A stretch of DNA of 64,000 bases, from contig NZ_JADDXR010000002.1 of assembly GCF_015330125.1 (NCBI RefSeq), forward strand, positions 1,674,001 to 1,738,000. The letters are read 5' to 3'. This document shows, piece by piece, positions 53,061 to 62,405 of the stretch. Under the pieces are notes generated by a model. It made no database searches, was not told where the DNA came from, and saw only the letters and a list, made by a program, of their open reading frames with translations. Each line of letters opens with the position of its first letter. The first letter of the stretch is position 1. The position numbers and the translations under genes were made by a program. Origin of the DNA: Zobellia nedashkovskayae. Lineage in GTDB: Bacteria > Bacteroidota > Bacteroidia > Flavobacteriales > Flavobacteriaceae.

Positions 53061-53957
53061 ATGGACGTTCAAGATACTAAATTTAACTACAAAATAATAC
53101 TTACTGCACTAGTTGCGGTCCTTATAGGTATCTTAATAGCATTTTACTATAGCTATGCCCAGTCTAGAAGTCAAATCATGTATCTAGAGCAGGAGAAAGA
53201 ATTACTTGTTAAGGATCTTACTATAATGAGAACTGATGTGGATAGACTTTCAGCTCTCAATGAAGTAAATGAAATTGAACTTGAAAGTTCAAAATATAGG
53301 GTACAACAATTGTTAGATTCTGTTGGCCGATTAAACTTCACTGTTGAAAAACTACGAGAGTACAAAACAGAACTACGTAGGTTAGAAGCCAAAAACGATA
53401 GTTTAAAGCTTAAGAACAATTTCTTGAGGTACAACAATATGTTACTTTCCGATAAGTACGAGGAAACAAAAAAGCAGATAGAGGTTTTAAGGGGAAAAAG
53501 TAGTTCCCTTGCCGAGGCAGAAGCACTTCAAAGAAAAAAGATAAGTGAGTTAAACAAAGAGCTCAAAGCAAAGAAATATTTGGCTTTGCAAAATACTGAA
53601 GGAAGTGGTTTTAGATTGCGTTCCGGTAAGCCTATTAAAACAAACAAAGCATCGCTTATAGAAAAGCTTCGCGGTTGTGTTACCGTAGCCGCAGACGGTC
53701 ATGAATTAAATGCCGAAAAGGTAGTTTATTTTCAATTTTTAGGCCCAAATATGCGGGTTATTGAAGATAATGCCAATACTATTGCAGTAAATGGTAATAT
53801 TTATAGTAAACGAGTAGAGTTTACTTTTAGTGGAGAAGAGACTAACGTCTGCGACTTCATTACCCTGCCCCAAGGCTCTTTGGAGGAAGGTATCTACAGG
53901 CTTAACGTTTTTGAAAACCAAAAACTTCTATCCTCAAGTGAATTTGAACTAAAATAA
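53061..53957 (+). CDS. Inner-membrane-anchored coiled-coil protein
   Basis: No function is recognised. One membrane span at residues 12-32 is followed by about 130 residues of charged heptad-like helix (LEQEKELLVKDLTIMRTDV and SLKLKNNFLRYNNMLL). The C-terminal domain of about 100 residues has a beta pattern with two Cys (RGCVTVAADG and NVCDFITLPQG), perhaps a disulfide in the periplasm. The length is 298 aa. It precedes glyS and may be a cell-envelope factor. Confidence 0.82.
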   Translation: MDVQDTKFNYKIILTALVAVLIGILIAFYYSYAQSRSQIMYLEQEKELLVKDLTIMRTDVDRLSALNEVNEIELESSKYRVQQLLDSVGRLNFTVEKLREYKTELRRLEAKNDSLKLKNNFLRYNNMLLSDKYEETKKQIEVLRGKSSSLAEAEALQRKKISELNKELKAKKYLALQNTEGSGFRLRSGKPIKTNKASLIEKLRGCVTVAADGHELNAEKVVYFQFLGPNMRVIEDNANTIAVNGNIYSKRVEFTFSGEETNVCDFITLPQGSLEEGIYRLNVFENQKLLSSSEFELK

Positions 53958-53982
53958 ATTTTCTGTCATTGCCCTAATATTC

Positions 53983-53990
53983 TATTTTTG
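53983..53990 (+). promoter_or_regulatory. -7 promoter element for glyS, leaderless arrangement
   Basis: TATTTTTG matches TAnnTTTG exactly and ends only 4 bases before the glyS ATG. Transcription would then start at or very near the start codon. Confidence 0.5.
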
Positions 53991-53994
53991 CCGC

Positions 53995-55545
53995 ATGGCA
54001 AAACAAGAAGACGATTTTAAGAGGGTAATTTCCCATGCAAAGGAATATGGTTATGTATTCCAATCTAGTGAAATTTATGACGGGTTAAGTGCCGTTTACG
54101 ATTACGCGCAGAACGGTTCTGAACTCAAAAAAAATATAAGGGAGTATTGGTGGATGGCTATGGTACAGCTAAATGAAAATATTGTGGGAATTGATTCCGC
54201 AATTTTCATGCACCCTACTACTTGGAAAGCTTCCGGTCATGTAGATGCCTTTAGTGATCCATTAATAGACAATAAGGATTCTAAAAAAAGATACCGTGCA
54301 GACGTGCTAGTTGAAGATCACGTAGCAAAAATTGAAGGTAAGATAGAAAAAGAAGTGGCCAAGGCAGCTAAACGCTTTGGTGATAAATTTGATAAAGAGC
54401 AGTTCTTGGCTACAAATCCAAGAGTTGTTGATTATCAAGAACAAGCAACGACTATTTTAAAAAGGTTGGGTCAATCTTTGGAAAAAGAAGATTTAGCAGA
54501 TGTCAAAAGACTGATTGAGGAGTTAGATATTGCCTGTCCTATGTCAGGTTCTAAGAATTGGACAGATGTAAAGCAGTTTAACCTTATGTTCGGTACTAAA
54601 CTGGGAGCAACTACAGAGACCGCAATGGATCTTTATTTGCGCCCTGAAACTGCTCAAGGTATTTTTGTAAACTTTTTGAATGTTCAGAAAACGGGTAGAA
54701 TGAAAATTCCTTTTGGTATTGCCCAGACAGGAAAAGCATTCCGTAACGAAATTGTAGCACGACAGTTTATCTTTCGTATGCGCGAGTTTGAACAGATGGA
54801 AATGCAATACTTCATTAAACCAGGTACACAGCAAGAATGGTATGAAAAATGGAAAGAGAAGCGCATGAAGTGGCACCTCTCTTTAGGAATGGGGCAAGAC
54901 AGCTATCGTTTCCATGATCACGAGAAATTAGCTCATTATGCAGATGCTGCTTCGGATATAGAATTCCGTTTTCCTTTTGGATTTAAGGAACTTGAAGGAA
55001 TACACTCACGAACCGATTTTGATTTATCCAGTCACGAGAAATTTTCTGGTAGAAAACTACAATATTTTGACCCTGAAACTAGGGAAAGTTATGTGCCGTA
55101 CGTACTTGAGACCTCCATTGGTCTAGATCGTATGTTCTTGGCTGTTTTTTCTAATTCTTTAAAAGAAGAAGAGTTAGAGAATGGAACAACTAGAACGGTC
55201 TTAAAATTACCTGCTGTTTTGGCACCTACTAAAGCTGCAATATTTCCATTGGTAAAAAAAGATGGCTTACCTGAGATTGCACATGACATTATTAAAGACC
55301 TTAAGTGGGATTTTAATGTTATATATGATGAGAAAGATGCTGTTGGACGCCGTTATAGAAGACAAGATGCCAATGGTACTCCTTTCTGTATAACTGTTGA
55401 TCACCAGACAAAAGAAGATAATACGGTAACCATTCGTCACCGTGATTCTATGGAGCAAGAACGTGTTGAAATATCGAAATTAAAATCGATTATTCATGCA
55501 GCTGTAGATATGAAAGGCTGGTTAATGAAGATGGAAGAGTCTTAG
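53995..55545 (+). CDS. glyS: Glycyl-tRNA synthetase (alpha2 type)
   Basis: Charges tRNA-Gly; the single-chain class II enzyme used in Bacteroidetes, archaea and eukaryotes. The N-terminus DFKRVISHAKEYGYVFQSSEIYDGLSAVYDYAQNG and motif 2 (TGKAFRNEIVARQFIFRMREFEQMEMQYF) are clear. Motif 3 reads YVLETSIGLDRMFLAVF. The C-terminal anticodon-binding domain starts about residue 400 (KLPAVLAPTKAAIFPL). The length is 516 aa. Its promoter box ends 4 bases upstream of the ATG. The stop overlaps the convergent receptor gene by 4 bp. Confidence 0.96.
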   Translation: MAKQEDDFKRVISHAKEYGYVFQSSEIYDGLSAVYDYAQNGSELKKNIREYWWMAMVQLNENIVGIDSAIFMHPTTWKASGHVDAFSDPLIDNKDSKKRYRADVLVEDHVAKIEGKIEKEVAKAAKRFGDKFDKEQFLATNPRVVDYQEQATTILKRLGQSLEKEDLADVKRLIEELDIACPMSGSKNWTDVKQFNLMFGTKLGATTETAMDLYLRPETAQGIFVNFLNVQKTGRMKIPFGIAQTGKAFRNEIVARQFIFRMREFEQMEMQYFIKPGTQQEWYEKWKEKRMKWHLSLGMGQDSYRFHDHEKLAHYADAASDIEFRFPFGFKELEGIHSRTDFDLSSHEKFSGRKLQYFDPETRESYVPYVLETSIGLDRMFLAVFSNSLKEEELENGTTRTVLKLPAVLAPTKAAIFPLVKKDGLPEIAHDIIKDLKWDFNVIYDEKDAVGRRYRRQDANGTPFCITVDHQTKEDNTVTIRHRDSMEQERVEISKLKSIIHAAVDMKGWLMKMEES

Positions 55546-57623
55546 ATTCGTATCCCTAATTTCAGGCTTCCGTACCAATTACGCCCGTTTCCAGGGTAAT
55601 AATAACGAGGCTCACTGCCACCGAATCCTGTAGCGTTAATTAGAACCGATTGGGCATATTCTGTATCAAAAATATTATTGATACCGAGATTAAGCCCAAT
55701 CGTGAAACGCGAGGATAGTTGCTTTTTGTATCCAATTTTTGTGTTTAGTACATTGAATGCATCACTGTATAGCGTGTTAGCATCTGTCAATGATATTTTA
55801 TCTACATATTGGTGAGTGGTATTCCAATAGAATCCGTTGTTCATTTGCATCTGAAGACCAGAATTTAATCGGTTTTTTGGCACACCTGTTAACGGGTTTC
55901 CAGAAAAATCATTTTCTCCATCAATAAATTCTACAAAGCTGAAGTCACTCAACGTATAATTTATGAACGGTCTCATTTGAAGGTTAGGGGTGAGTGCAAT
56001 AGTGTAGCTTAATTCTAAATCTATTCCTTGGTGTTTGGTGCTTCCTGCATTTTTTCCAATATACTGGTCTTCGCCAATTCTTTGGTCCACCAAAAGGTTT
56101 TCAATGTTCATGCGATAGACGGCGAGGTCTACGTGAAGTTTCTTATTGAAGAAATTAAACTGACCTCCAAGTTCATAATTAATTCCTGTTTCTTGTGCAA
56201 TGTCAGGGTTGATGACACCTTCTGGAGTTAATGATCTTTCTAGACTTGGGTTAGAGAAGCCGCGGCTAATATTGGCGTATATAAAATGGTATTCATTCAG
56301 TTTGTAATTTAAATCAAGGCTCGGTAGTACTATCGCTTTAAAGTCGCGTTTAGCATTTTTGTTATCAGAACCTGAATTGAATTTGTCTCTAAAATCATAA
56401 TGGGTCTTGTTGATATTTAGGCCTATTTGGGCAGTGAACTCATCTGTAAGGGGAAGCGTTAAGGAACCAAAACCATTAAATTTTCTGCGAAATTCTTTAT
56501 TATCACTAATGCGCCCTCCCTTTAAGCTGCCATTACCGTTATTCTCTTCGTATAGATTATCAAACGTACCCCAATTGTATTCATCTTTATAAAGTTCTGC
56601 TCCAAAGGTGTACTTCGCTTTTCTTTGCAGAAAATTAAAATTTCCTGAAAACCGAGTTCTAAAGCCATAACCATTAGTGATTTCATCCAAAATATTGAAG
56701 GGTCTTGGTTCATAATGGTCAAGATAGGTGTAAAAAATGCTTGTGGTGTTTTCTAATCTAGAGCTAAATTCATGTTGGTATGAAAATCCGGCTAAAGTAT
56801 AATTGTTATCCTCAAAACCTTGTGCTGATTTCCAAGTAAAAGCTGCTTGTTTTGGGTCTTCATCAAATGCAGAACGACTTATGGAGCTAGGTATTTGTGC
56901 TGAATAATCAATATGGTTTAGTAAAAATGAAACCTTACTTTTTGAATTAATTTTATACGATGTGTTTACTAAAATTCCATCGCGTTCAAACCTGTTATTC
57001 TCTCGGTACCCATCGGTTTCCATATGTCCATAACGAACCATTAATGCTAATCTGTTATTCGAATGAGAGAATCTAAGATTGTTCTTTATAAGCCCGTATG
57101 AACCTGTTGTGAAATTATTCTCAAGGCTAGTAGCTTCTTTAGTGTTTTCTCCTGAGTGTAATATAATGGCGCCCCCAAGACCTGTGCCATATGCAGTGCC
57201 TTTTGGACCTTTAATGATCTCTATGCCGTCTAAATTTTCTAAATCGTAAGTCTCAATGGTAGATGATCCTGTTCCATTTGTTAGGGGTATATCATTATAA
57301 TAAAGCTGAAGCTTGTCCGTCCCGAACTGGGAACGAGCGCCAATACCCCTAATTGTAATTTTGTTAGTGTTTAAAGCTCCGGAAAGAACGAAGACCCCTG
57401 GTATTTGATTAATAGCAGAAACCATATCTACTGGGCTGTAATTCTGAAAACTTTTTATACCTATAATTGAAGATGGAACAATTCCCGTGGCCTGTTTTTT
57501 TATAATTGTATCGGTTAGAACTACTTCCTTTAATACGGTAACACTATCTTTTTGAACAGGACTTTGTGCCTCTGTGATTTGTATAAAAAAAATAAGAATA
57601 AGGGCTGTGAAAATCGACTTCAT
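55542..57623 (-). CDS. TonB-dependent outer-membrane receptor
   Basis: The signal peptide ends near TEAQ. There is no carboxypeptidase-like repeat, so the plug starts soon after (VLKEVVLTDTIIKKQATG). It contains VFVLSGALNTNKITIRGIGARSQFGTDKLQLYYNDIPLTNG and IEIIKGPKGTAYGTGLGGAIILHSG, then a barrel ending in WYGSLKLGIRI. The pattern is of siderophore or cobalamin receptors, but no ligand-specific motif is seen. The length is 693 aa. It is on the minus strand, upstream end close to the exonuclease III promoter region. Confidence 0.92.
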   Translation of the reverse strand: MKSIFTALILIFFIQITEAQSPVQKDSVTVLKEVVLTDTIIKKQATGIVPSSIIGIKSFQNYSPVDMVSAINQIPGVFVLSGALNTNKITIRGIGARSQFGTDKLQLYYNDIPLTNGTGSSTIETYDLENLDGIEIIKGPKGTAYGTGLGGAIILHSGENTKEATSLENNFTTGSYGLIKNNLRFSHSNNRLALMVRYGHMETDGYRENNRFERDGILVNTSYKINSKSKVSFLLNHIDYSAQIPSSISRSAFDEDPKQAAFTWKSAQGFEDNNYTLAGFSYQHEFSSRLENTTSIFYTYLDHYEPRPFNILDEITNGYGFRTRFSGNFNFLQRKAKYTFGAELYKDEYNWGTFDNLYEENNGNGSLKGGRISDNKEFRRKFNGFGSLTLPLTDEFTAQIGLNINKTHYDFRDKFNSGSDNKNAKRDFKAIVLPSLDLNYKLNEYHFIYANISRGFSNPSLERSLTPEGVINPDIAQETGINYELGGQFNFFNKKLHVDLAVYRMNIENLLVDQRIGEDQYIGKNAGSTKHQGIDLELSYTIALTPNLQMRPFINYTLSDFSFVEFIDGENDFSGNPLTGVPKNRLNSGLQMQMNNGFYWNTTHQYVDKISLTDANTLYSDAFNVLNTKIGYKKQLSSRFTIGLNLGINNIFDTEYAQSVLINATGFGGSEPRYYYPGNGRNWYGSLKLGIRI

Positions 57624-57711
57624 TTAGGGCTTTTGTTAGAAGACCCCAAAAATAACAAACTTCATGGGCTTCTTGGTTCACATTGCTTATTTTCGTAAAA
57701 AAGTAAAAATC

Positions 57712-58479
57712 GTGAAGATAGTATCGTATAACGTAAACGGCATTCGTGCTGCATTGAACAAGGGTTTTATAGAGTGGTTGCAAGCGGTTGATCCAGATGT
57801 AGTTTGTCTTCAGGAAATAAAGGCTATGGAGGAGCAGTTAGACCTTTCTCTTTTTGAAGAGGCGGGCTATAAATACAATTACTGGTTCAGTGCGCAAAAG
57901 AAGGGGTATAGCGGTACCGCTATTCTATCTAAAACGCAACCAGATACTGTCCAAAAAGGAACGGGTATAGATTATATGGATTTTGAAGGACGTAATATTA
58001 GGGCAGATTTTGGTGATATTTCAATCATGAGCATGTATCTCCCTTCAGGTACTAATTTGGCGCGTTTAGATCTCAAATTGCAGTATATGGCAGATTTTCA
58101 AGAATATGCAGATGGTCTTAGGAAAACACGTCCCAATCTAATTGTTTTAGGCGATTATAATATTTGTCATAAAGCAATAGATATTCATGATCCCGTTCGT
58201 AATAAGAATGTATCTGGTTTTCTACCTGTTGAACGAGAGTGGATGGGCGATTTCATGAATAGCGGATTTATTGATAGCTTCCGTCATTTCAACGAAGAAC
58301 CCGATAATTATACTTGGTGGAGTTACCGAGCCAATTCTAGAAACAATAATAAAGGATGGCGTTTGGATTATGCCATGGTAGCCGATTCTTTAAGGGGTCG
58401 ATTAAAACGATCAGTAATACTCGCAGAAGCCAAACATAGTGATCATTGTCCTATTTTGGTAGAGATTGATATGGTTTAA
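57712..58479 (+). CDS. xth: Exodeoxyribonuclease III
   Basis: AP endonuclease and 3'-5' exonuclease of base excision repair. It begins VKIVSYNVNGIRAALNKG at a GTG. The family residues are VCLQEIKAMEEQLD with the metal Glu, GYSGTAILSK, VLGDYNICHK with catalytic Asp and Asn, LDYAMV and SDHCPILVEIDM. From GTG the protein has 255 aa, the usual family length. An in-frame ATG at 57664 would place a TATTTTCG promoter-like box (57688-57695) inside the gene, so it is less likely. Confidence 0.92.
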   Translation: MKIVSYNVNGIRAALNKGFIEWLQAVDPDVVCLQEIKAMEEQLDLSLFEEAGYKYNYWFSAQKKGYSGTAILSKTQPDTVQKGTGIDYMDFEGRNIRADFGDISIMSMYLPSGTNLARLDLKLQYMADFQEYADGLRKTRPNLIVLGDYNICHKAIDIHDPVRNKNVSGFLPVEREWMGDFMNSGFIDSFRHFNEEPDNYTWWSYRANSRNNNKGWRLDYAMVADSLRGRLKRSVILAEAKHSDHCPILVEIDMV

Positions 58480-58554
58480 TCTGGTCGATCCGTTAGGTTT
58501 TTTCCTGTACATATGTATTTTGTCGATTTTCAGGCAACAATCGATAAGGGGTTT

Positions 58555-58583
58555 TTTGTAACCCTTCAAATTGCTTAGATTTG
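58555..58583 (+). promoter_or_regulatory. Promoter for the aldo/keto reductase
   Basis: TTTG (58555-58558), a 17-bp spacer and TAGATTTG (58576-58583, exact TAnnTTTG) precede the ATG by 42 bases. Confidence 0.6.
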
Positions 58584-58625
58584 GGCTTTTTGAAAATAGT
58601 ACCCCAATAATACCCCAAAGTACAC

Positions 58626-59666
58626 ATGAAGAATACTACCCTACCCTACACTGACATTGAAGTCAGTAAAATTTGCCTTGGTACAATGACCTGGGGCAAA
58701 CAGAATACCGAAGCGGAAGGCCACGAACAGATGGATTTTGCTTTAGAAAATGGAGTTAACTTTTTTGATACTGCAGAGTTGTATCCTGTTCCCGCGCATC
58801 CGGACCGTCATTCGGAAACCGAGAAAATAATTGGAACGTGGTTCAAGAAAAATGGCAATCGCAATAAAGTCATACTCGGAACCAAAATTGCTGGTAAGGC
58901 CGATTTTACAAAGTTTATCCGAACTACAGGTTTCTCGCCAGATGCTATTCGTAGTGCTGTTGAGGGAAGTTTAGAACGCCTTCAGACCGATTATATAGAC
59001 CTTTATCAACTGCATTGGCCAGAAAGAAATACCAATTACTTTGGGAAAAGAGGTTATAAGCATGATATATCTGACCATTGGGAAGATAATATTCATCAAG
59101 TGTTGGAAACCATGCGCGATTTAATTCGTGAAGGAAAAATTAGACACGTAGGCATATCCAATGAGACTCCCTGGGGAGCTATGCGTTTTTTAACGGAGAG
59201 TAAAGTTCATGCAGGTTTGCCTCGTGCTATTACCATACAGAATCCATACAGCCTTTTGAACCGCCAGTTTGAGGTTGGTCTTTCTGAAATTTCATTGCGT
59301 GAGAAGATTGGCCTTTTGGCATATTCCCCAATGGGTTTTGGAACATTATCCGGAAAGTATTTAGGAGGTATGAAGCCTGCAACGGGAAGAATTACATTGT
59401 TTCCTAACTACAATAGATACAGTAATGAGCCAGCAATACAGGCAACTGAGAGGTATCATGAACTAGCACAGCAGCACGGACTTTCTATGGCGCAAATGGC
59501 TTTGGCTTTTGTAAACACAAGACCGTTCGTTACGAGTACCATTATTGGGGCTACTTCAATGAAACAATTGCAGGAGAATATTGAAAGTATAGATTTGAAA
59601 TTGAGCGAAGAGGTGCTTGAAGGCATCGAAGCGATACACAATTCTATACCTAATCCGGCACCATAA
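58626..59666 (+). CDS. Aldo/keto reductase (Tas-like)
   Basis: NADPH-dependent (beta/alpha)8 oxidoreductase. It starts LPYTDIEVSKICLGTMTWGKQNTEAEGHEQMDFAL. The catalytic tetrad is Asp and Tyr in NFFDTAELYP, Lys in LGTKIAG and His in YQLHWPER. The wording matches E. coli Tas. Its physiological substrate is unknown. The length of 346 aa is normal. It has a clear promoter. A possible 32-aa membrane peptide follows 9 bases later. Confidence 0.92.
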   Translation: MKNTTLPYTDIEVSKICLGTMTWGKQNTEAEGHEQMDFALENGVNFFDTAELYPVPAHPDRHSETEKIIGTWFKKNGNRNKVILGTKIAGKADFTKFIRTTGFSPDAIRSAVEGSLERLQTDYIDLYQLHWPERNTNYFGKRGYKHDISDHWEDNIHQVLETMRDLIREGKIRHVGISNETPWGAMRFLTESKVHAGLPRAITIQNPYSLLNRQFEVGLSEISLREKIGLLAYSPMGFGTLSGKYLGGMKPATGRITLFPNYNRYSNEPAIQATERYHELAQQHGLSMAQMALAFVNTRPFVTSTIIGATSMKQLQENIESIDLKLSEEVLEGIEAIHNSIPNPAP

Positions 59667-59675
59667 ATAGGCTAT

Positions 59676-59774
59676 ATGTTCTTTCTAAAGGTAGGCTTTG
59701 GCCAGTTGATAGTAATTGTGGTCGTAATCTTGATAATCATGGTTACCGCCCGGATACTTCGTGATAAGAGGTAG
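59676..59774 (+). CDS. Possible 32-aa single-span membrane peptide
   Basis: The frame encodes MFFLKVGFGQLIVIV followed by a hydrophobic run to about residue 23 and a basic tail ending RDKR. The composition is that of a single-span peptide with a positive inside end. It lies 9 bases after the aldo/keto reductase stop, compatible with co-transcription. There is no other explanation for this gap, but the frame is short. Confidence 0.38.
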   Translation: MFFLKVGFGQLIVIVVVILIIMVTARILRDKR

Positions 59775-59805
59775 GGGCGTTCTGTTGATTTTTCAGATAA
59801 GTAGA

Positions 59806-61167
59806 TTAGCCAAAAAGAGAGTTGAACATATCTTCTATTCTTGAGATAAGATGCACTTCTATTTTTGAATTTTTTAAGGTAATTTTATTATTCTTAGAAA
59901 CATAAATAGAAGTGAAACCCAGTTTTTCAGCTTCAGAAATACGTTGGTCTACCCGTTGTACTGGCCGTATTTCACCTGCAAGACCAACCTCTGCAGCAAA
60001 ACAGACGCCCTTTTCAATGGGAATATCTTCATTGCTGGATAGAATGGCCGCAACTACTGCTAAGTCAATAGCTGGGTCATCAACTGAAATTCCACCAGTA
60101 ATATTCAAAAAGACATCTTTTGCTCCTAATTTAAAACCAGCCCGCTTTTCAAGAACGGCCAACAGCATATTTAGACGCTTAGCATTGTAGCCTGTAGTAG
60201 AGCGCTGTGGCGTACCATAAACGGCTGTACTTACCAAAGCTTGGATTTCTATCATTAATGGGCGCATGCCTTCTATGGTAGATGCAATGGCAGTGCCACT
60301 TAATCCTTCATCATTTTTAGAAATCAGTATTTCAGAAGGGTTGTTAACTTGTCTTAGCCCGCCACCTAACATTTCATAAATACCTAATTCTGCCGTTGAT
60401 CCAAAACGGTTTTTTAAAGCTCTAAGGATTCGGTATACGTAGTTTCTATCGCCTTCGAACTGTAATACGGTATCAACCATGTGTTCCAAGATTTTGGGTC
60501 CTGCAATGGAACCATCTTTGGTAATATGGCCAATTAGAATAACTGGTGTGTTGGTTTCTTTGGCAAATTTGATGAGTTCTGCAGTACACTCACGTACTTG
60601 AGAGATGCTTCCTGCAGCAGACTCTATGTAATCTGAATGTAGTGTTTGGATGGAATCGATAACAACTATATCCGGTTCCGTGGTTTCTATTTGTTTAAAG
60701 ATGTTTTGGGTCTTGGTTTCTGTAAGTATAAAACAGGTTTCGCTGTTCGGGTGAATTCTATCTGCCCGCATTTTAATCTGTTTTTGACTTTCTTCCCCAG
60801 AAACGTAAAGAGTTTTATAGGGAAGTTTAAGAGCGATCTGTAAAAGCAAGGTGCTTTTTCCAACTCCAGGTTCGCCGCCAAGTAAAACTAAAGCTCCAGG
60901 TACTAGTCCGCCGCCTAAAACACGGTTGAATTCTAAATCAAATGTGTCTAGTCTAAGCTCTTTGTCCGTGCTAATTTCATTAACACGTAAGGGTTTTGCT
61001 ATTTTTTTGACCGTTGTAGTACTTGCCTTCCAACTTGTTTTTTCTTCCTTTTGAACGACTTCTTCAACTACGGTGTTCCATTCTTTGCAAGCAGAACATT
61101 GTCCCACCCATTTGGCGTATTGAGTGCCACAGTTCTGGCAGAAAAAAGCTGTTTTTGTTTTGGCCAT
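59806..61167 (-). CDS. radA: DNA repair protein RadA
   Basis: A RecA-like branch-migration ATPase that processes recombination intermediates. The N-terminal zinc site is Cys10, Cys13, Cys24 and Cys27 (FFCQNCGTQ ... CSACKEW). Walker A GEPGVGKST is at 98-106. The RadA-specific KNRFGS is at 252-257. The C-terminal Lon-protease-like domain has the ISVDDPAIDLAVVAAILSS segment. The length of 453 aa is typical. It is the last gene of a five-gene minus-strand cluster. Confidence 0.97.
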   Translation of the reverse strand: MAKTKTAFFCQNCGTQYAKWVGQCSACKEWNTVVEEVVQKEEKTSWKASTTTVKKIAKPLRVNEISTDKELRLDTFDLEFNRVLGGGLVPGALVLLGGEPGVGKSTLLLQIALKLPYKTLYVSGEESQKQIKMRADRIHPNSETCFILTETKTQNIFKQIETTEPDIVVIDSIQTLHSDYIESAAGSISQVRECTAELIKFAKETNTPVILIGHITKDGSIAGPKILEHMVDTVLQFEGDRNYVYRILRALKNRFGSTAELGIYEMLGGGLRQVNNPSEILISKNDEGLSGTAIASTIEGMRPLMIEIQALVSTAVYGTPQRSTTGYNAKRLNMLLAVLEKRAGFKLGAKDVFLNITGGISVDDPAIDLAVVAAILSSNEDIPIEKGVCFAAEVGLAGEIRPVQRVDQRISEAEKLGFTSIYVSKNNKITLKNSKIEVHLISRIEDMFNSLFG

Positions 61168-61235
61168 ACCTTGATTTGAGGATTGGCCTTAAAGGTAAAA
61201 CTTTGTTTGATAATTAGCGCTGTGTAGTTTGTGAT

Positions 61236-62378
61236 TTAGTAACCAAAATCAGCTTTTAAAGCATCTATTTTTTCTAAAGCCATCTCTTTGGTAAGGAAAT
61301 CTATTTCATCCATAGCAAATGCTTTTTCAAAAGTTTTGAACGCTTTCTTTGGTTCGCCCATCTGCTCGTAATATTCACCTTCAAAGTAGAAACCCATCAT
61401 GGTATCTGGAAATTCTTTTTTACAAAGTTCTGCAAGAGGTTTTAAAGATTCTGTATCCTCCTTTTTTCGGCATGCGGCATAGATGGCCATAATATCGTTC
61501 AGGTCAACTGTTTTTTTAACTCGGAACAAATCCTCTATATTTTGATATTTGTTTTCTAAATATTGAAAAACAGGCGCTTCAGAAGTTAATATTTGATTTT
61601 TGTACTCCTTAGGGCTGATTGGCTTGAACATGCCAAAAATATTATCAAAAACCTTTCCTAGACCGTAAGTGGCTATGGAAACATGATCAGCACCATCATA
61701 TTGCTGAAAGTTGTAATGGAGGGATTCCTTGTCAATGGCCTTAATGGCCTTGTCCATCTGAAGAATTCGTGAAGTGTTCTTGTTTTTTTCAGTCTCTACT
61801 ATTAATTCATAGAAAATTTGTTTGTCAAAAGCAGCTAAACGTGCTGGAACTCTGGTTTCCATTTCTGGAGCTAAATCCGGGGAAATATTCACATAAGCAT
61901 TGAACAGCGAATTTTCTTTAAAAAGCCAATAGTTGGTGAAATTAGCGGTGATATCATACCCAACAATCATTTTGAAAGGTGCTGTACTGTAAGTTAAATC
62001 TAGGTAAGGTATAATTTCCATTCCTAGAAACTCGAAGAATTTTTTTGCTTTTTCAGAAGGAAGACCAGAATCAGGGTCAAAAGCACAATCGTCAAAACGA
62101 ATACTTTTTTTGCTTTGCTCCACACCTACAATTATACTGGCAGGCATGCCATGAAATTTATGGTAAAACTTAGCGTTGGCTACTACCTGATCAAAAAGGT
62201 ACTCGCCATCTAGAACAACAATTAAAGGGTATTTTTTTTCTTTGTCGTAATCTTCTGGAAAGTAGTATTTTACGTCTCGTCTCTCTTGTAATTTAAAAGA
62301 TTCAAAGATCTCTTGTGTAACTTGTGCGTTGAGGCTCGCGCAAAGCAGGCATGCAAAAAAAGTAAGTTTGCGTAACAT
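61236..62378 (-). CDS. Secreted esterase-fold protein lacking the catalytic serine, with TPR-like C-terminus
   Basis: A signal peptide (ending SLNAQ) precedes a putative-esterase (esterase D) alpha/beta domain of about 220 residues (YPLIVVLDGEYLFDQVV, ASIIVGVEQ, IIPYLDLTY). The expected GHSxGG elbow reads GYDITA, with Asp142 in the Ser position, although a candidate His232 (GADHVSI) is kept. Residues 310-370 look like one or two TPR units (AFKTFEKAFAMDE). It may be a binding protein rather than an esterase. It is 27 bases downstream of the flippase-like gene and 68 bases upstream of radA. Confidence 0.82.
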   Translation of the reverse strand: MLRKLTFFACLLCASLNAQVTQEIFESFKLQERRDVKYYFPEDYDKEKKYPLIVVLDGEYLFDQVVANAKFYHKFHGMPASIIVGVEQSKKSIRFDDCAFDPDSGLPSEKAKKFFEFLGMEIIPYLDLTYSTAPFKMIVGYDITANFTNYWLFKENSLFNAYVNISPDLAPEMETRVPARLAAFDKQIFYELIVETEKNKNTSRILQMDKAIKAIDKESLHYNFQQYDGADHVSIATYGLGKVFDNIFGMFKPISPKEYKNQILTSEAPVFQYLENKYQNIEDLFRVKKTVDLNDIMAIYAACRKKEDTESLKPLAELCKKEFPDTMMGFYFEGEYYEQMGEPKKAFKTFEKAFAMDEIDFLTKEMALEKIDALKADFGY

Positions 62379-62405
62379 GGTTTAGTTTTTGGGTACAACG
62401 AAACC

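Noticed and set aside
57664..57711. ATG at 57664 as start of exonuclease III
   Set aside because: It would add 16 residues with no family counterpart and lies upstream of a promoter-like box.
58480..58554. Hairpin AAGGG...CCCTT after exonuclease III as terminator
   Set aside because: Only about 5 bp with a bulge; not convincing.
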